Of a stretch of DNA of 64,000 bases, positions 1 through 8,416 are shown piece after piece. The notes below the pieces were generated by a model, which saw only the letters and a list, made by a program, of their open reading frames with translations, ran no database searches and was not told where the DNA came from. The DNA comes from Streptomyces sp. NRRL S-31 (lineage in GTDB: Bacteria > Actinomycetota > Actinomycetes > Streptomycetales > Streptomycetaceae): assembly GCF_000718775.1 (NCBI RefSeq), contig NZ_JOCB01000030.1, positions 21,188 to 85,187 on the forward strand, given 5' to 3'. Both the position numbers and the translations under genes were made by a program. Position 1 is the stretch's first letter. Each line of letters opens with the position of its first letter.

Positions 1-2
1 TG

Positions 3-200
3 GTGCCGGTGCTGTCCGTGCTCGCCTCGCTGTGGCTGATGCTGAACCTGCCCGCGGAGACCTGGCTGCGGTTCGCGATCTGGATGGTGATCGGCTTCGT
101 CGTCTACTTCCTGTACGGCCGTTCGCACAGCCGTCTCGGGCAGCGGGAGCGCGGCGCGGCCGGCGGCATCCCGCAGCCGCCGGCCGGGCGCCCCCGCTGA
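3..200 (+). CDS. Amino-acid permease (APC family), C-terminal end only
   Basis: The window opens inside this gene; only the last 65 codons are visible, ending in TGA at 198-200. Two hydrophobic segments separated by a short polar turn (VLSVLASLWLMLNL, then WLRFAIWMVIGFVVYFLYG) and the closing YGRSHSRLG resemble the last two membrane helices of cationic amino-acid transporters of the APC superfamily. The tail after that is Gly/Pro/Arg-rich and cytoplasmic-looking. Substrate cannot be inferred from this fragment. The family call rests on the pattern of the last two helices only, so it is moderate. Confidence 0.6.
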   Translation: MPVLSVLASLWLMLNLPAETWLRFAIWMVIGFVVYFLYGRSHSRLGQRERGAAGGIPQPPAGRPR

Positions 201-292
201 CCCGCCGGCACCCCCGTCCCGGCGCCCCCCGGCAACACTCCCGGCCCCCGACGTCCCGCCACCGGGCCCGCGGCTGCGGATAGCGTGCTGCC

Positions 293-2113
293 ATGCTCGC
301 CGCCCCACTCGCCCCCGCACGGACCGAGGTCACCCGGACGGCGTACTGGACCCGGCTCGGGCCCCTGCTGGCGGCCCTGGCCTGCGCCACCCGCATCCCC
401 TCCTTCGCCCGCCCGCTGTGGAACCCGGACGAGGGCTACCTCGCCGTACAGGCCCGGCTGCTCGCCCAGGGCGGCCAGCTGTACGAGACGGTGGTGGACC
501 GCAAACCGCCGCTGCTGCCCTGGCTGTACGAGGCCGCGTTCGCGCTCTGCGGCTCCGGCTCCCTCACCCCGCTGAGGGTGCTCGCCGTCCTCGCCCAGCT
601 GCTCACCGCCGCCCTGCTGGCCTCCCTGGCCCGCCGCCGCTGGGGCGACCGGGCCGGCCGCACCGCCGGGGTGCTGTACCTGCTGGTGTCGGTCGGGCTC
701 AACCCCGAGGACGCGCAGGCCGCCACCTTCGAGGTGTTCATACTGCCCGGCACGGCCGCCGCCCTGTGGTGCGCGGACCGCGGCCGGTGGGGCACGGCCG
801 GGGCCGCCGTCGCCGCCGCGTTCCTGACCAAGCAGACCGGCGGCGCGGTGCTGCTGCCGGTGCTCTGGCTGCTGCACCGGCGGGGCGCCACGCGCACCGG
901 GGCGCCCCGGCTCGCGGCCGGGTTCGCCGTACCCGTGCTCGGCGCGGCCCTGGCCACGAACCCGTCCGGCTTCCTGTTCTGGACGGTGACCGGCTCCGCC
1001 TCGTACGCCTCCCTCACCGGCTCCGGACCGCACGCCCTCGGCCGCGCGCTGGCCAACACCGCGATCCTGGCGGCGGCTTCGGCGGGGCTGCTCCCCCCGG
1101 TCGTACGGGCCCTGCGCGTCGCCCGCGCCGAAACCGCCGACCTCTGGGTGTGGCTGGCCTCCTCGGCCCTCGCCGTGATCGTCGGCTGCCACTTCTTCGG
1201 CCACTACTTCCTGCAACTCACCCCGCCGCTCGCCCTGCTGGCCACCGCGGCGCTGCACGTCCTGCCGGCCCGGCGGCGCCCGGCCGCCGTCCTCACCTCC
1301 GCCTGCGCCTGCGCCGTCTTCGTCGGCTGGGGCCTGCTCGCCCCGCGCTCCGAACTGGCGCACGCCCAGCGGCTGGCGGCGGCCCTCACCGAGCGCACGG
1401 CACCGGCCGACCGGGTCCTGGTGTGGGGCATACACCCGGAGACGTACTGGCTGGCCGGCCGCACCCCCGCCACCCGCTACCTCACCGCGGGCCTGCTCAC
1501 CAACTACAGCGGCGGCCGGGACGGCCCCCGGGTCGGCGAGGAGTACGCCGTCGCCGGTGCCTGGCCGGTCTTCCGGCGGGAGATGACCGCGCACGCCCCC
1601 GCCCTGGTCGTCGACGACTCCCGGGGCGAGCCCTACGCCCCCGACCGCGTCCCCACCCTGCGCCGCCTGCTCGCGGCGGACTACACGGAGGTGGGCCGGG
1701 TGGACGGCGCGGTGCTGTACGCCCGGGTGCCGGGAACCCAGGCCGCGTCCGCGTGGCGGGCGCCGGTCAGCCCAGGACCGCGCGCGGCCCGGTCACCTCC
1801 GCGCCCAGCTCCGTCACCCGGCGCCGCAGTTCACGGTCGGCGGTCACCACCAGGCGGGCGCGGCCGGCGCTCGCGGCGGTCAGTTCCACGATCCGGTCGT
1901 CCCCGCTGCCCGGCGCCGACTCCACCCGCACGCCCGGTACCGACGCCACGCCCCGGGCCGCGCCCTCCACCACGAGCACGATCTCCACCGGCCCCGGGCG
2001 CCCGGGCAGGCCCTCGCCCGCCAGCCGGTCCCGCAGCCGCTCGGCCGCCCCCCGGCGGTCCCGCCACCAGCCGTCGGGCCGCGAGCCGACGACGTTCGCG
2101 CCGTCCACGATGA
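293..2113 (+). CDS. Membrane glycosyltransferase (ArnT/GT39-like), with an anomalous run-on 3' end
   Basis: Residues about 20-480 look like a polytopic GT-C glycosyltransferase: an early WNPDEGYLAV motif holding the acidic pair, then DRKPPLLPWLYE, and roughly ten hydrophobic segments ending near HFFGHYFLQLTPPLALL. Such enzymes transfer sugars from polyprenyl-phosphate donors on the outer face of the membrane; acceptor unknown. The ATG at 293 is the first good start. Recognisable protein ends near GAVLYARVPGT (about base 1735). Beyond it the frame stays open to 2113, but this stretch is Arg/Pro-rich and lies antisense to the NYN gene at 1767-2159. The natural stop was probably lost by a small mutation or sequencing error, and the last 120 or so residues are probably not functional protein. 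Confidence 0.7.
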   Translation: MLAAPLAPARTEVTRTAYWTRLGPLLAALACATRIPSFARPLWNPDEGYLAVQARLLAQGGQLYETVVDRKPPLLPWLYEAAFALCGSGSLTPLRVLAVLAQLLTAALLASLARRRWGDRAGRTAGVLYLLVSVGLNPEDAQAATFEVFILPGTAAALWCADRGRWGTAGAAVAAAFLTKQTGGAVLLPVLWLLHRRGATRTGAPRLAAGFAVPVLGAALATNPSGFLFWTVTGSASYASLTGSGPHALGRALANTAILAAASAGLLPPVVRALRVARAETADLWVWLASSALAVIVGCHFFGHYFLQLTPPLALLATAALHVLPARRRPAAVLTSACACAVFVGWGLLAPRSELAHAQRLAAALTERTAPADRVLVWGIHPETYWLAGRTPATRYLTAGLLTNYSGGRDGPRVGEEYAVAGAWPVFRREMTAHAPALVVDDSRGEPYAPDRVPTLRRLLAADYTEVGRVDGAVLYARVPGTQAASAWRAPVSPGPRAARSPPRPAPSPGAAVHGRRSPPGGRGRRSRRSVPRSGRPRCPAPTPPARPVPTPRPGPRPPPRARSPPAPGARAGPRPPAGPAAARPPPGGPATSRRAASRRRSRRPR

Positions 2114-2159
2114 CGAGCGGCGCGGCGGGGGAGGGCGATGCGTCCAGGGGGCCGGTCAT
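1767..2159 (-). CDS. NYN-domain (YacP/PIN-like) putative ribonuclease
   Basis: A 130-aa protein. VIVDGANVVGSRPDGWW near residue 17 carries the first conserved Asp and the DGANV signature of NYN/YacP domains; GSGDDRIVEL (about residue 85) and VVTADRELRRRV (about 104) carry the other acidic residues of the PIN-like fold. Members are predicted metal-dependent RNases. It is single-domain and shorter than B. subtilis YacP/Rae1. It lies convergent to, and overlaps, the run-on end of the upstream glycosyltransferase; codon pattern and motifs show that the minus-strand gene is the real one in the overlap. Confidence 0.8.
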   Translation of the reverse strand: MTGPLDASPSPAAPLVIVDGANVVGSRPDGWWRDRRGAAERLRDRLAGEGLPGRPGPVEIVLVVEGAARGVASVPGVRVESAPGSGDDRIVELTAASAGRARLVVTADRELRRRVTELGAEVTGPRAVLG

Positions 2160-2236
2160 ACGGCAAGCCTGCCACGGCCGGGGCAGGGGCCGGGGGCCGG
2201 GCCCGGAGGCGGTGCCGGGCGGCTTACAGTGAACCG

Positions 2237-3253
2237 GTGAACGGCGACTGGCTCCTTCGCGGCCGAGACGGCCGGCTCAGTGTCTACCAGCTGTCGGGCG
2301 AAGCCGTCCTGTGCCGGGCGGAGCGCGGCCATGGCGGCCCCTGGTCCGCTCCCCGCAGGGTGGGCGGCGAACAGCGGCTGCACTCCGTCCTGGCCGTCGG
2401 CCAGGGCGCCGACGACTACGCCCACCTGGTCTCCTGGCGGCCCACCGTCAAGGGCGAGGCCGGGCTGGTGCACTCCACGCACTTCCGCCCGCATCTGGCG
2501 GCCCTGGACTGGCACCCGATCGGCCACCCGAACCGGAAGGGCGACCGCACCGGCACCCCCGCGGTCGCGGTCGACGCGCAGGGCCGCGCCCACGTGTTCG
2601 TCCCGAACCAGGGCGGCGGGGTGAGCATGCTCGGGCAGAAGGAGAAGGGCGGCTGGGGCCCCTGGCGGGACCTGAAGGGCCGTGAGGTGCGCGACGGACT
2701 GGCCGCGGTCACCGCGGAGTCCGGCACGGTGGAGCTGTACGCGGCCGTCCCCCAGGGCCTGCTGTACTGGCGTCAGGAGTCGCCGGGCGCCGTGCCCGTG
2801 CTCCAGGAGGCGCTTCAGGCCCCGGTCCGCCCGGGCACCCTGCGTGCCCTGGCCACCTCCCCGGAGAACACGACCGTCTTCTACACCGACACCTCCGGCG
2901 GCCTGTGCGCGTGGCGCCCCGGCGGCAAGCCGGCCACGCTGCTGCCCGCGGCGGGCCCCGGCCCGGTCGCGGCGGTCCGCTGCGACCTGGACGGCTACGA
3001 CTGCACCCTGCTGCTCCAGCGCTCGGAGGACCGCCGGGTCGCCTTCGCCGCGTACCCGACCGAGGAGGAGTCGGCGGGGGCCTGGTGGACCGAGTCGGGT
3101 CCCGAACTGCCGCTGGACGCGCTGGTGTCGCTGACGACGGACGAGACCGGCCGGGTGGTGGCGGCGACGCTGTCCCCGTCGCTCGGACAGCTCCTGCTGA
3201 CCCGGCGCAAGGACGAGCCGGGCCTGGCGCTGGAGGCGTGGCGGCAGGTCTGA
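2237..3253 (+). CDS. Conserved hypothetical protein, beta-propeller-like
   Basis: I chose the GTG at 2237 (VNGDWLLRGRDGRL), just after the divergent NYN start; an in-frame upstream extension would overlap that gene. The 338-residue product has no signal peptide or membrane span. It consists of repeated short beta-rich blocks with Trp/Tyr and Gly-Gly turns (WLLRGRDG, WHPIGHPN, GWGPWRDL, LYWRQE, LCAWRPGG), like the blades of PLL-type propeller proteins. No catalytic motif is visible. Probably cytoplasmic; function unknown. A strong hairpin terminator follows. Confidence 0.65.
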   Translation: MNGDWLLRGRDGRLSVYQLSGEAVLCRAERGHGGPWSAPRRVGGEQRLHSVLAVGQGADDYAHLVSWRPTVKGEAGLVHSTHFRPHLAALDWHPIGHPNRKGDRTGTPAVAVDAQGRAHVFVPNQGGGVSMLGQKEKGGWGPWRDLKGREVRDGLAAVTAESGTVELYAAVPQGLLYWRQESPGAVPVLQEALQAPVRPGTLRALATSPENTTVFYTDTSGGLCAWRPGGKPATLLPAAGPGPVAAVRCDLDGYDCTLLLQRSEDRRVAFAAYPTEEESAGAWWTESGPELPLDALVSLTTDETGRVVAATLSPSLGQLLLTRRKDEPGLALEAWRQV

Positions 3254-3322
3254 CGGCGAACCGCCGACCGGCCGGCCGCACGACCACCTGGCGGAGCACC
3301 CCGTGACGCGGGGCCACAACGC

Positions 3323-3359
3323 CGGTGCCCGGCACACCCGAGGGGTGTGCCGGGCACCG
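3323..3359. terminator. Bidirectional hairpin terminator
   Basis: A near-perfect inverted repeat: GGTGCCCGGCACACC pairs with GGTGTGCCGGGCACC, extendable by a base pair at each end, with a 3-nt loop. It lies between two convergent genes (hypothetical ending 3253, fadB ending 3379), so it can serve both. There is no U-tract, which is usual for Streptomyces. Confidence 0.75.
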
Positions 3360-3378
3360 TGGGACCGTGCGCGGAGCC

Positions 3379-5508
3379 TTACGCCGGGACGCTCGCCACG
3401 CCCGGGGCCAGGAACCTCTTGCCGTTCACGCGCTCCGAGACGCCCTCGCGGTCCAGGTACGGCGTGATGCCGCCCAGGTGGAAGGGCCAGCCGGCGCCGG
3501 TGATCAGGCACAGGTCGATGTCCTGGGCCTCGGCGACGACGCCCTCGTCGAGCATCAGCCCGATCTCCTGCGCCACCGCGTCCAGCACCCGGGCCCGCAC
3601 CTGCTCCTCGGTCAGCACCGTGTCGCCCTGCTTGAGCAGCGCGGCGACCTCCGGGTCCAGCTCCGGCTTGCCGCTGTCGTAGACGTAGAAGCCGCGCTTG
3701 CCCGCCTCCACGACCGCCTTGAGGTTCGGGGAGACCGTGAACCGGTCCGGGAATGCGCCGTGCAGCGTCTCGGAGACGTGCAGACCGATCGCCGGGCCGA
3801 CCAGCTCCAGCAGGACCAGCGGGGACATCGGCAGGCCGAGCGGCTCGACGGCCTTCTCGGCGACCTCGACCGGGGTGCCCTCGTCGATGACGTTCTGGAT
3901 CTCGCCCATGAAGCGGGTCAGGATGCGGTTCACGACGAACGCCGGGGCGTCCTTCACCAGCACCGCGGTCTTCTTCAGCTTCCTGGCGACGGCGAACGCG
4001 GTCGCCAGGGACGCGTCGTCCGTCCGCTCGCCGCGGACGATCTCCAGCAGCGGCAGGATCGCGACCGGGTTGAAGAAGTGGAAGCCGACGACCCGCTCGG
4101 GGTGCTTCAGCTTCGACGCCATCTCGGACACGGACAGCGAGGAGGTGTTGGTGGCGAGGATCGCATGCGCCGGGGCGACCGCCTCGACCTCCGCGAACAC
4201 CTGCTGCTTGACCCCGATCTCCTCGAACACGGCCTCGATCACGAAGTCGGCGTCCGCGAAGCCCTCGGCCTTGTCCAGCACACCGGTGACCAGCGCCTTG
4301 AGGCGGTTGGCCTTGTCCTGGTTGACCCGGCCCTTGGCGAGCAGCTTGTCGATCTCGGCGTGGACGTAGCCCACACCCTTGTCGACGCGCTCCTGGTCGA
4401 TGTCGGTCAGCACGACCGGCACCTCAAGGCGGCGCAGGAAGAGCAGGGCGAGCTGCGAGGCCATCAGACCCGCGCCGACCACGCCCACCTTGGTGACGGG
4501 ACGCGCCAGGTTCTTGTCCGGGGCGCCGGCGGGACGCTTGCCGCGCTTCTGCACGAGGTTGAACGCGTAGATGCCGGACCGCAGTTCGCCGCCCATGATG
4601 AGGTCGGCGAGGGCCTGGTCCTCCGCGTCGAACCCCTGCTGGAGGTCCTCGTCGCGGGCGGCGGCGATGATGTCCAAGGCGCGGTACGCGGCCGGGGCCG
4701 CGCCGTGCACCTTGCCGTCGGCGATGAACCGGCCCCGGGCGACGGCCTGGTCCCAGGCCTCACCGCGGTCGATCACCGGGCGCTCGACCTTGACGTCGCC
4801 CTGGAGGACCCGCGCGGTCCAGATCAGCGACTGCTCCAGGAAGTCGGCGCCCTCGAAGAGCGCGTCGGCGATTCCCAGCTCGAAGACCTGCGCGCCCTTG
4901 AGTTGCTTGTTCTGGTTCAACGAGTTCTCGATGATGACCGAGACGGCCTTGTCGGCGCCGATCAGGTTCGGCAGCAGCGTGCAGCCGCCCCAGCCGGGGA
5001 CCAGGCCGAGGAAGACCTCGGGCAGCGAGAACGCGGGGATCGCCTTGGAGACGGTCCGGTAGGAGCAGTGCAGGCCGACCTCGACGCCGCCGCCCATCGC
5101 CGCGCCGTTGTAGTAGGCGAAGGTCGGGACCGCGAGGCCGGAGAGGCGCTTGAAGACCTCGTGGCCGCCCTTGCCGATGGCGAGCGCGTGCTCGTGCTCC
5201 TTCAGCAGCTCGACGCCCTTGAGGTCGGCGCCGACCGCGAAGATGAACGGCTTGCCGGTGATGCCGACACCGACGATCCCGCCGTCGGCCGCCTCCTTCT
5301 CGACCTGGTCGATGGCGGTGTTCAGGTTCGCCAGCGAGGCCGGGCCGAAGGTGGTCGGCTTGGTGTGGTCCAGGCCGTTGTCCAGCGTGATCAGCGCGAA
5401 CCGGCCGGCGCCGAACGGCAGCTCGAAGTGGCGTACGTGCGCGCTGGTGACGACCTCGTCGGGGAACAGGTCCGAGGCCTGCTGCAAAAGCTCGGCGGTG
5501 GTGCTCAC
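3379..5508 (-). CDS. fadB: Fatty-acid oxidation complex alpha subunit (enoyl-CoA hydratase / 3-hydroxyacyl-CoA dehydrogenase)
   Basis: About 709 residues. The N-terminal crotonase half has the oxyanion-hole segments GADLKGVELL and GAAMGGGVEVGLHC and the acidic FSLPEVFLGLVPGWGG. The C-terminal half is an NAD-binding 3-hydroxyacyl-CoA dehydrogenase (VGVVGAGLMASQLALLFL, ATNTSSLSVSEMA, HFFNPVAILPLLEIV). It performs the hydration and second oxidation steps of beta-oxidation, with the thiolase encoded just upstream. The GTG start at 5508 overlaps the thiolase TGA (GTGA), so translation is probably coupled. In GAGLMASQ the usual MG is MA; otherwise the motifs are intact. Confidence 0.93.
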   Translation of the reverse strand: MSTTAELLQQASDLFPDEVVTSAHVRHFELPFGAGRFALITLDNGLDHTKPTTFGPASLANLNTAIDQVEKEAADGGIVGVGITGKPFIFAVGADLKGVELLKEHEHALAIGKGGHEVFKRLSGLAVPTFAYYNGAAMGGGVEVGLHCSYRTVSKAIPAFSLPEVFLGLVPGWGGCTLLPNLIGADKAVSVIIENSLNQNKQLKGAQVFELGIADALFEGADFLEQSLIWTARVLQGDVKVERPVIDRGEAWDQAVARGRFIADGKVHGAAPAAYRALDIIAAARDEDLQQGFDAEDQALADLIMGGELRSGIYAFNLVQKRGKRPAGAPDKNLARPVTKVGVVGAGLMASQLALLFLRRLEVPVVLTDIDQERVDKGVGYVHAEIDKLLAKGRVNQDKANRLKALVTGVLDKAEGFADADFVIEAVFEEIGVKQQVFAEVEAVAPAHAILATNTSSLSVSEMASKLKHPERVVGFHFFNPVAILPLLEIVRGERTDDASLATAFAVARKLKKTAVLVKDAPAFVVNRILTRFMGEIQNVIDEGTPVEVAEKAVEPLGLPMSPLVLLELVGPAIGLHVSETLHGAFPDRFTVSPNLKAVVEAGKRGFYVYDSGKPELDPEVAALLKQGDTVLTEEQVRARVLDAVAQEIGLMLDEGVVAEAQDIDLCLITGAGWPFHLGGITPYLDREGVSERVNGKRFLAPGVASVPA

Positions 5509-6722
5509 TTGTCCCCCTCGAAGTGCGGGTTCTCCCAGATGACCGTCGCGCCCATGCCGAAGCCGACGCACATGGTGGTCAGGCCGTAGCGGACGTCCGG
5601 CTGCTCCTCGAACTGGCGGGCCAGCTGCGTCATCAGGCGGACGCCGGAGGAGGCCAGCGGGTGACCGAAGGCGATGGCGCCGCCGTACTGGTTGACGCGC
5701 TCGTCGTCGTCGGCGATGCCGTAGTGGTCGAGGAAGGCCAGGACCTGCACGGCGAAGGCCTCGTTGATCTCGAACAGGCCGATGTCGGAGATGGACAGGC
5801 CCGCCTTGGCGAGGGCCTTCTCCGTGGCCGGGATCGGGCCGTAGCCCATGACCTCCGGCTCGACGCCCGCGAAGGCGTACGACACCAGGCGCATCTTGAC
5901 CGGCAGGCCGTTCTCGCGGGCGAAGTCCTCGCTGGCGATGATGGACGCGGTGGCGCCGTCGTTCAGACCGGCCGCGTTGCCCGCGGTGACCCGGCCGTGC
6001 ACGCGGAACGGCGTCTTGAGACCGGCCAGGTTCTCCAGGGTGGTGCCCGGGCGCATCGGCTCGTCGGCCGTGACCAGGCCCCAGCCCGTCTCGCCGGCCT
6101 CGGGGGTGGTGCGGCGCACCGAGATCGGCACCAGGTCCTGCTGGATCTTGCCGTTGGCGTACGCCTTGGCGGCCTTCTCCTGCGAGCGCACCGCGTACTC
6201 GTCGGCGCGCAGCTTGGTGATCTGCGGGTAGCGGTCGTGCAGGTTCTCCGCCGTCATGCCCATGAAGAGGGCCGACTCGTCGACGAGCTTCTCGCTCACG
6301 AACCGCGGGTTCGGGTCCACGCCCTCGCCCATCGGGTGGCGGCCCATGTGCTCCACGCCGCCGGCGATGACGGCGTCGTAGGCGCCGAACGCGATCGATC
6401 CCGCGGTGGTCGTCACGGCGGTCAGCGCGCCGGCGCACATGCGGTCGATGGAGTAGCCGGGGACGGACGTCGGCAGGCCCGCGAGGATGCCCGCGGTACG
6501 GCCGAGGGTCAGGCCCTGGTCACCGATCTGCGTGGTCGCGGCGATGGCGACCTCGTCGATCTTCTGGGGGTCCAGGCCGGGGTTGCGGCGCAGCAGCTCC
6601 CGGATCGCCTTCACGACGAGGTCGTCGGCACGGGTCTCGTGGTAGATGCCCTTCGGGCCCGCCTTGCCGAACGGGGTGCGGACGCCGTCGACGAAGACGA
6701 CGTCCCTGACGGTACGAGGCAC
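5505..6722 (-). CDS. fadA: Acetyl-CoA acyltransferase (thiolase)
   Basis: About 405 residues starting at GTG 6722, with a strong GGAGGAG Shine-Dalgarno; the start gives VPRTVRDVVFVDGVRTPFG. Thiolase motifs: nucleophilic Cys in SIDRMCAGALTAV, then GGVEHMGRHPMG, NEAFAVQVLAF, the catalytic His in GGAIAFGHPLASSG and the C-terminal Cys in TTMCVGFGMGA. It cleaves 3-ketoacyl-CoA in the last step of beta-oxidation. It is first in a two-gene operon with fadB (4-bp overlap). A palindromic site about 70-90 bp upstream is a candidate operator for a fatty-acid-responsive repressor. Confidence 0.93.
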   Translation of the reverse strand: MPRTVRDVVFVDGVRTPFGKAGPKGIYHETRADDLVVKAIRELLRRNPGLDPQKIDEVAIAATTQIGDQGLTLGRTAGILAGLPTSVPGYSIDRMCAGALTAVTTTAGSIAFGAYDAVIAGGVEHMGRHPMGEGVDPNPRFVSEKLVDESALFMGMTAENLHDRYPQITKLRADEYAVRSQEKAAKAYANGKIQQDLVPISVRRTTPEAGETGWGLVTADEPMRPGTTLENLAGLKTPFRVHGRVTAGNAAGLNDGATASIIASEDFARENGLPVKMRLVSYAFAGVEPEVMGYGPIPATEKALAKAGLSISDIGLFEINEAFAVQVLAFLDHYGIADDDERVNQYGGAIAFGHPLASSGVRLMTQLARQFEEQPDVRYGLTTMCVGFGMGATVIWENPHFEGDK

Positions 6723-6788
6723 GATGGCTCTCCTCCAGGGTGCGGGATGGCACTGCTGCGTTGCGCTGAGCGCGCGCTCAGAACCCAT

Positions 6789-6809
6789 GCTACTTATGAG
6801 TAACGTAGC
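6789..6809. promoter_or_regulatory. Candidate operator upstream of fadAB
   Basis: Imperfect 21-bp palindrome with outer half-sites GCTAC and GTAGC around a TTATGAGTAA core (TTA/TAA dyad). Its AT content stands out against the surrounding GC-rich DNA. It lies 67-87 bp upstream of the fadA GTG, where a TetR- or GntR-type fatty-acid regulator would bind. The regulator is not identified. Confidence 0.45.
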
Positions 6810-6980
6810 TGCACAGTCCCGGAGGCGGGAGCGGCGAAGGTCACACGAGATCACCACTCCCGGAGAGGGCGCGCTCGACCCCGCCCACGGGGCGGCTTCC
6901 GCGTTCCGCCACCCCGTGCCTCCCCCGGCGTCCCCGGGATCTTGGCGCGATCTCGACGTCCCCGCCCGGCCCCGCGGACG

Positions 6981-8270
6981 TTACGGCGCCTTCGCCGACA
7001 GCGCCTCCACCAGGACCGGCGTCACCAGGGCCGCCTGCCACGGACGCGCGCCGTACCCGGCCAGCGCTGCACCCACGGTCCGCTCGTCGGCGGGCGTCGG
7101 CGGCTCCCAGCAGATCCGCCGCACCGTGTCCGGGGAGATCACGTTCTCCTGCGGCATGCCGAGCCGCTCGGCCAGCGCCGTCACCCCCGCGCGGGCGGCG
7201 GACAGCCGGGCCGCGGCGGCCGGGTCCTTGTCGGCCCACGCGCGCGGCGGCGGCGGTCCGGTGACCGGCTGCCCCGGCTGCGGCAGCGCGCTGTCGGCGA
7301 GGCCCTTGGCCCGGTCGACGGCGGCCTGCCACTGCTCCAGCTGCCGCCGTCCCATCCGGTGCCCGAACCCGTTCAGCGCGGCGAGGGCGTGCACATTGCC
7401 CGGCAGGGCGAGGGCGGCCTCCACGATCGCCGCGTCGCCGAGCACCTTGCCCGGCGACACGTCCCGGCGCTGCGCGATCCGGTCCCGCGTCTCCCACAGC
7501 TCCCGTACCACGGCGAGCTGCCGGCGCCGGCGCACCTTGTGCATCCCGGACGTGCGCCGCCAGGGGTCCTTGCGCGGCTCGGCCGGCGGCGCGCCGGCGA
7601 TGGCGTCGAACTCCTGGAGCGCCCACTCCAGCTTGCCCTGCCGGTCCAGCTCCTTCTCCAGGGCGTCCCGCAGGTCGACGAGCAGCTCGACGTCGAGCGC
7701 GGCGTACCGCAGCCACGGCTCGGGCAGCGGCCGGGTCGACCAGTCGACGGCGGAGTGGCCCTTCTCCAGGACGTAGCCGAGGACGCCCTCGACCATGGCG
7801 CCGAGGCCGACCCGGGGGAAACCGGCGAGCCGGCCGGCCAGTTCGGTGTCGAACAGGCGGGTCGGGACCATGCCTATCTCCCGCAGGCAGGGCAGGTCCT
7901 GGGTGGCCGCGTGCAGCACCCACTCGACGTCGGACAGGGCCGCGCCGAGGCCGGAGAGGTCGGGGCAGGCCACGGGGTCGATCAGCGCGGTCCCGGCGCC
8001 CTCGCGGCGCAGCTGGACCAGGTAGGCGCGCTGGCCGTAGCGGTAGCCGGAGGCGCGCTCGGCGTCCACGGCGACGGGGCCGGAGCCGGCGGCGAAGGCG
8101 GCGGTCACCCGGGCGAGGGCCGCCTCGTCGGTGACCACGGGCGGGATGCCCTCGCGGGGTTCGAGCAACGGAGTCGGCGCCCCCGTCACAGAAGATCCGG
8201 CGTCGTCCGGAGGAGTGCCTCCGGTGATGCGCAGGGAGCTGTCTGCTGCGGTGTCTTGGGCGTCGGTCAC
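6981..8270 (-). CDS. rnd: Ribonuclease D-like 3'-5' exonuclease with HRDC domain
   Basis: About 429 residues from GTG 8270. The N-terminal 50 residues are low-complexity. Residues about 65-235 form a DEDD-type exonuclease domain: VAVDAERASGYRYGQRAYLVQL (Exo I), HAATQDLPCLREIG (Exo II) and YAALDVELLVDLR (Exo III). The acidic pair in Exo I is D-A-E, as in RNase D. HRDC-like helices follow (RELWETRDRIAQRRDVSPGKVL). Likely role: 3' maturation of tRNA and other stable RNA. In Streptomyces it commonly sits between fadA and whiI. Confidence 0.9.
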   Translation of the reverse strand: MTDAQDTAADSSLRITGGTPPDDAGSSVTGAPTPLLEPREGIPPVVTDEAALARVTAAFAAGSGPVAVDAERASGYRYGQRAYLVQLRREGAGTALIDPVACPDLSGLGAALSDVEWVLHAATQDLPCLREIGMVPTRLFDTELAGRLAGFPRVGLGAMVEGVLGYVLEKGHSAVDWSTRPLPEPWLRYAALDVELLVDLRDALEKELDRQGKLEWALQEFDAIAGAPPAEPRKDPWRRTSGMHKVRRRRQLAVVRELWETRDRIAQRRDVSPGKVLGDAAIVEAALALPGNVHALAALNGFGHRMGRRQLEQWQAAVDRAKGLADSALPQPGQPVTGPPPPRAWADKDPAAAARLSAARAGVTALAERLGMPQENVISPDTVRRICWEPPTPADERTVGAALAGYGARPWQAALVTPVLVEALSAKAP

Positions 8271-8294
8271 CTGTCAAGGGTATCCGTGTGCGGA

Positions 8295-8332
8295 CCGCGC
8301 CCGTCGACGGAACGTTCCGTCGACGGGCGCGG
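8295..8332. repeat. Perfect 38-bp palindrome, likely whiI terminator
   Basis: Every base pairs across a centre between 8313 and 8314; the core is CCGTCGACGGAACGTTCCGT flanked by CGCGCC/GGGCGCG. It lies 85 bp past the whiI stop and 25 bp upstream of the rnd start. In RNA it would fold into a very stable hairpin, so termination of whiI transcription is the simplest role. The central AACGTT and complete symmetry also leave a protein-binding role possible. Confidence 0.6.
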
Positions 8333-8416
8333 GAGGGACGTAAACCAGTCAGCTCGGGGTTCGGCCTGGTTCACCCCGCGAACACCGGATTGCGCCGAAG
8401 GGGGCATCCGGTGGGC

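Noticed and set aside
104..1594. 496-codon minus-strand open frame
   Set aside because: Antisense to the glycosyltransferase; Gly/Ala/Arg-rich composition typical of the shadow frame in high-GC DNA, no motif.
3325..5589. 754-codon plus-strand open frame
   Set aside because: Complement of fadB; Asp/Leu/Gly/Arg shadow composition, no motif.
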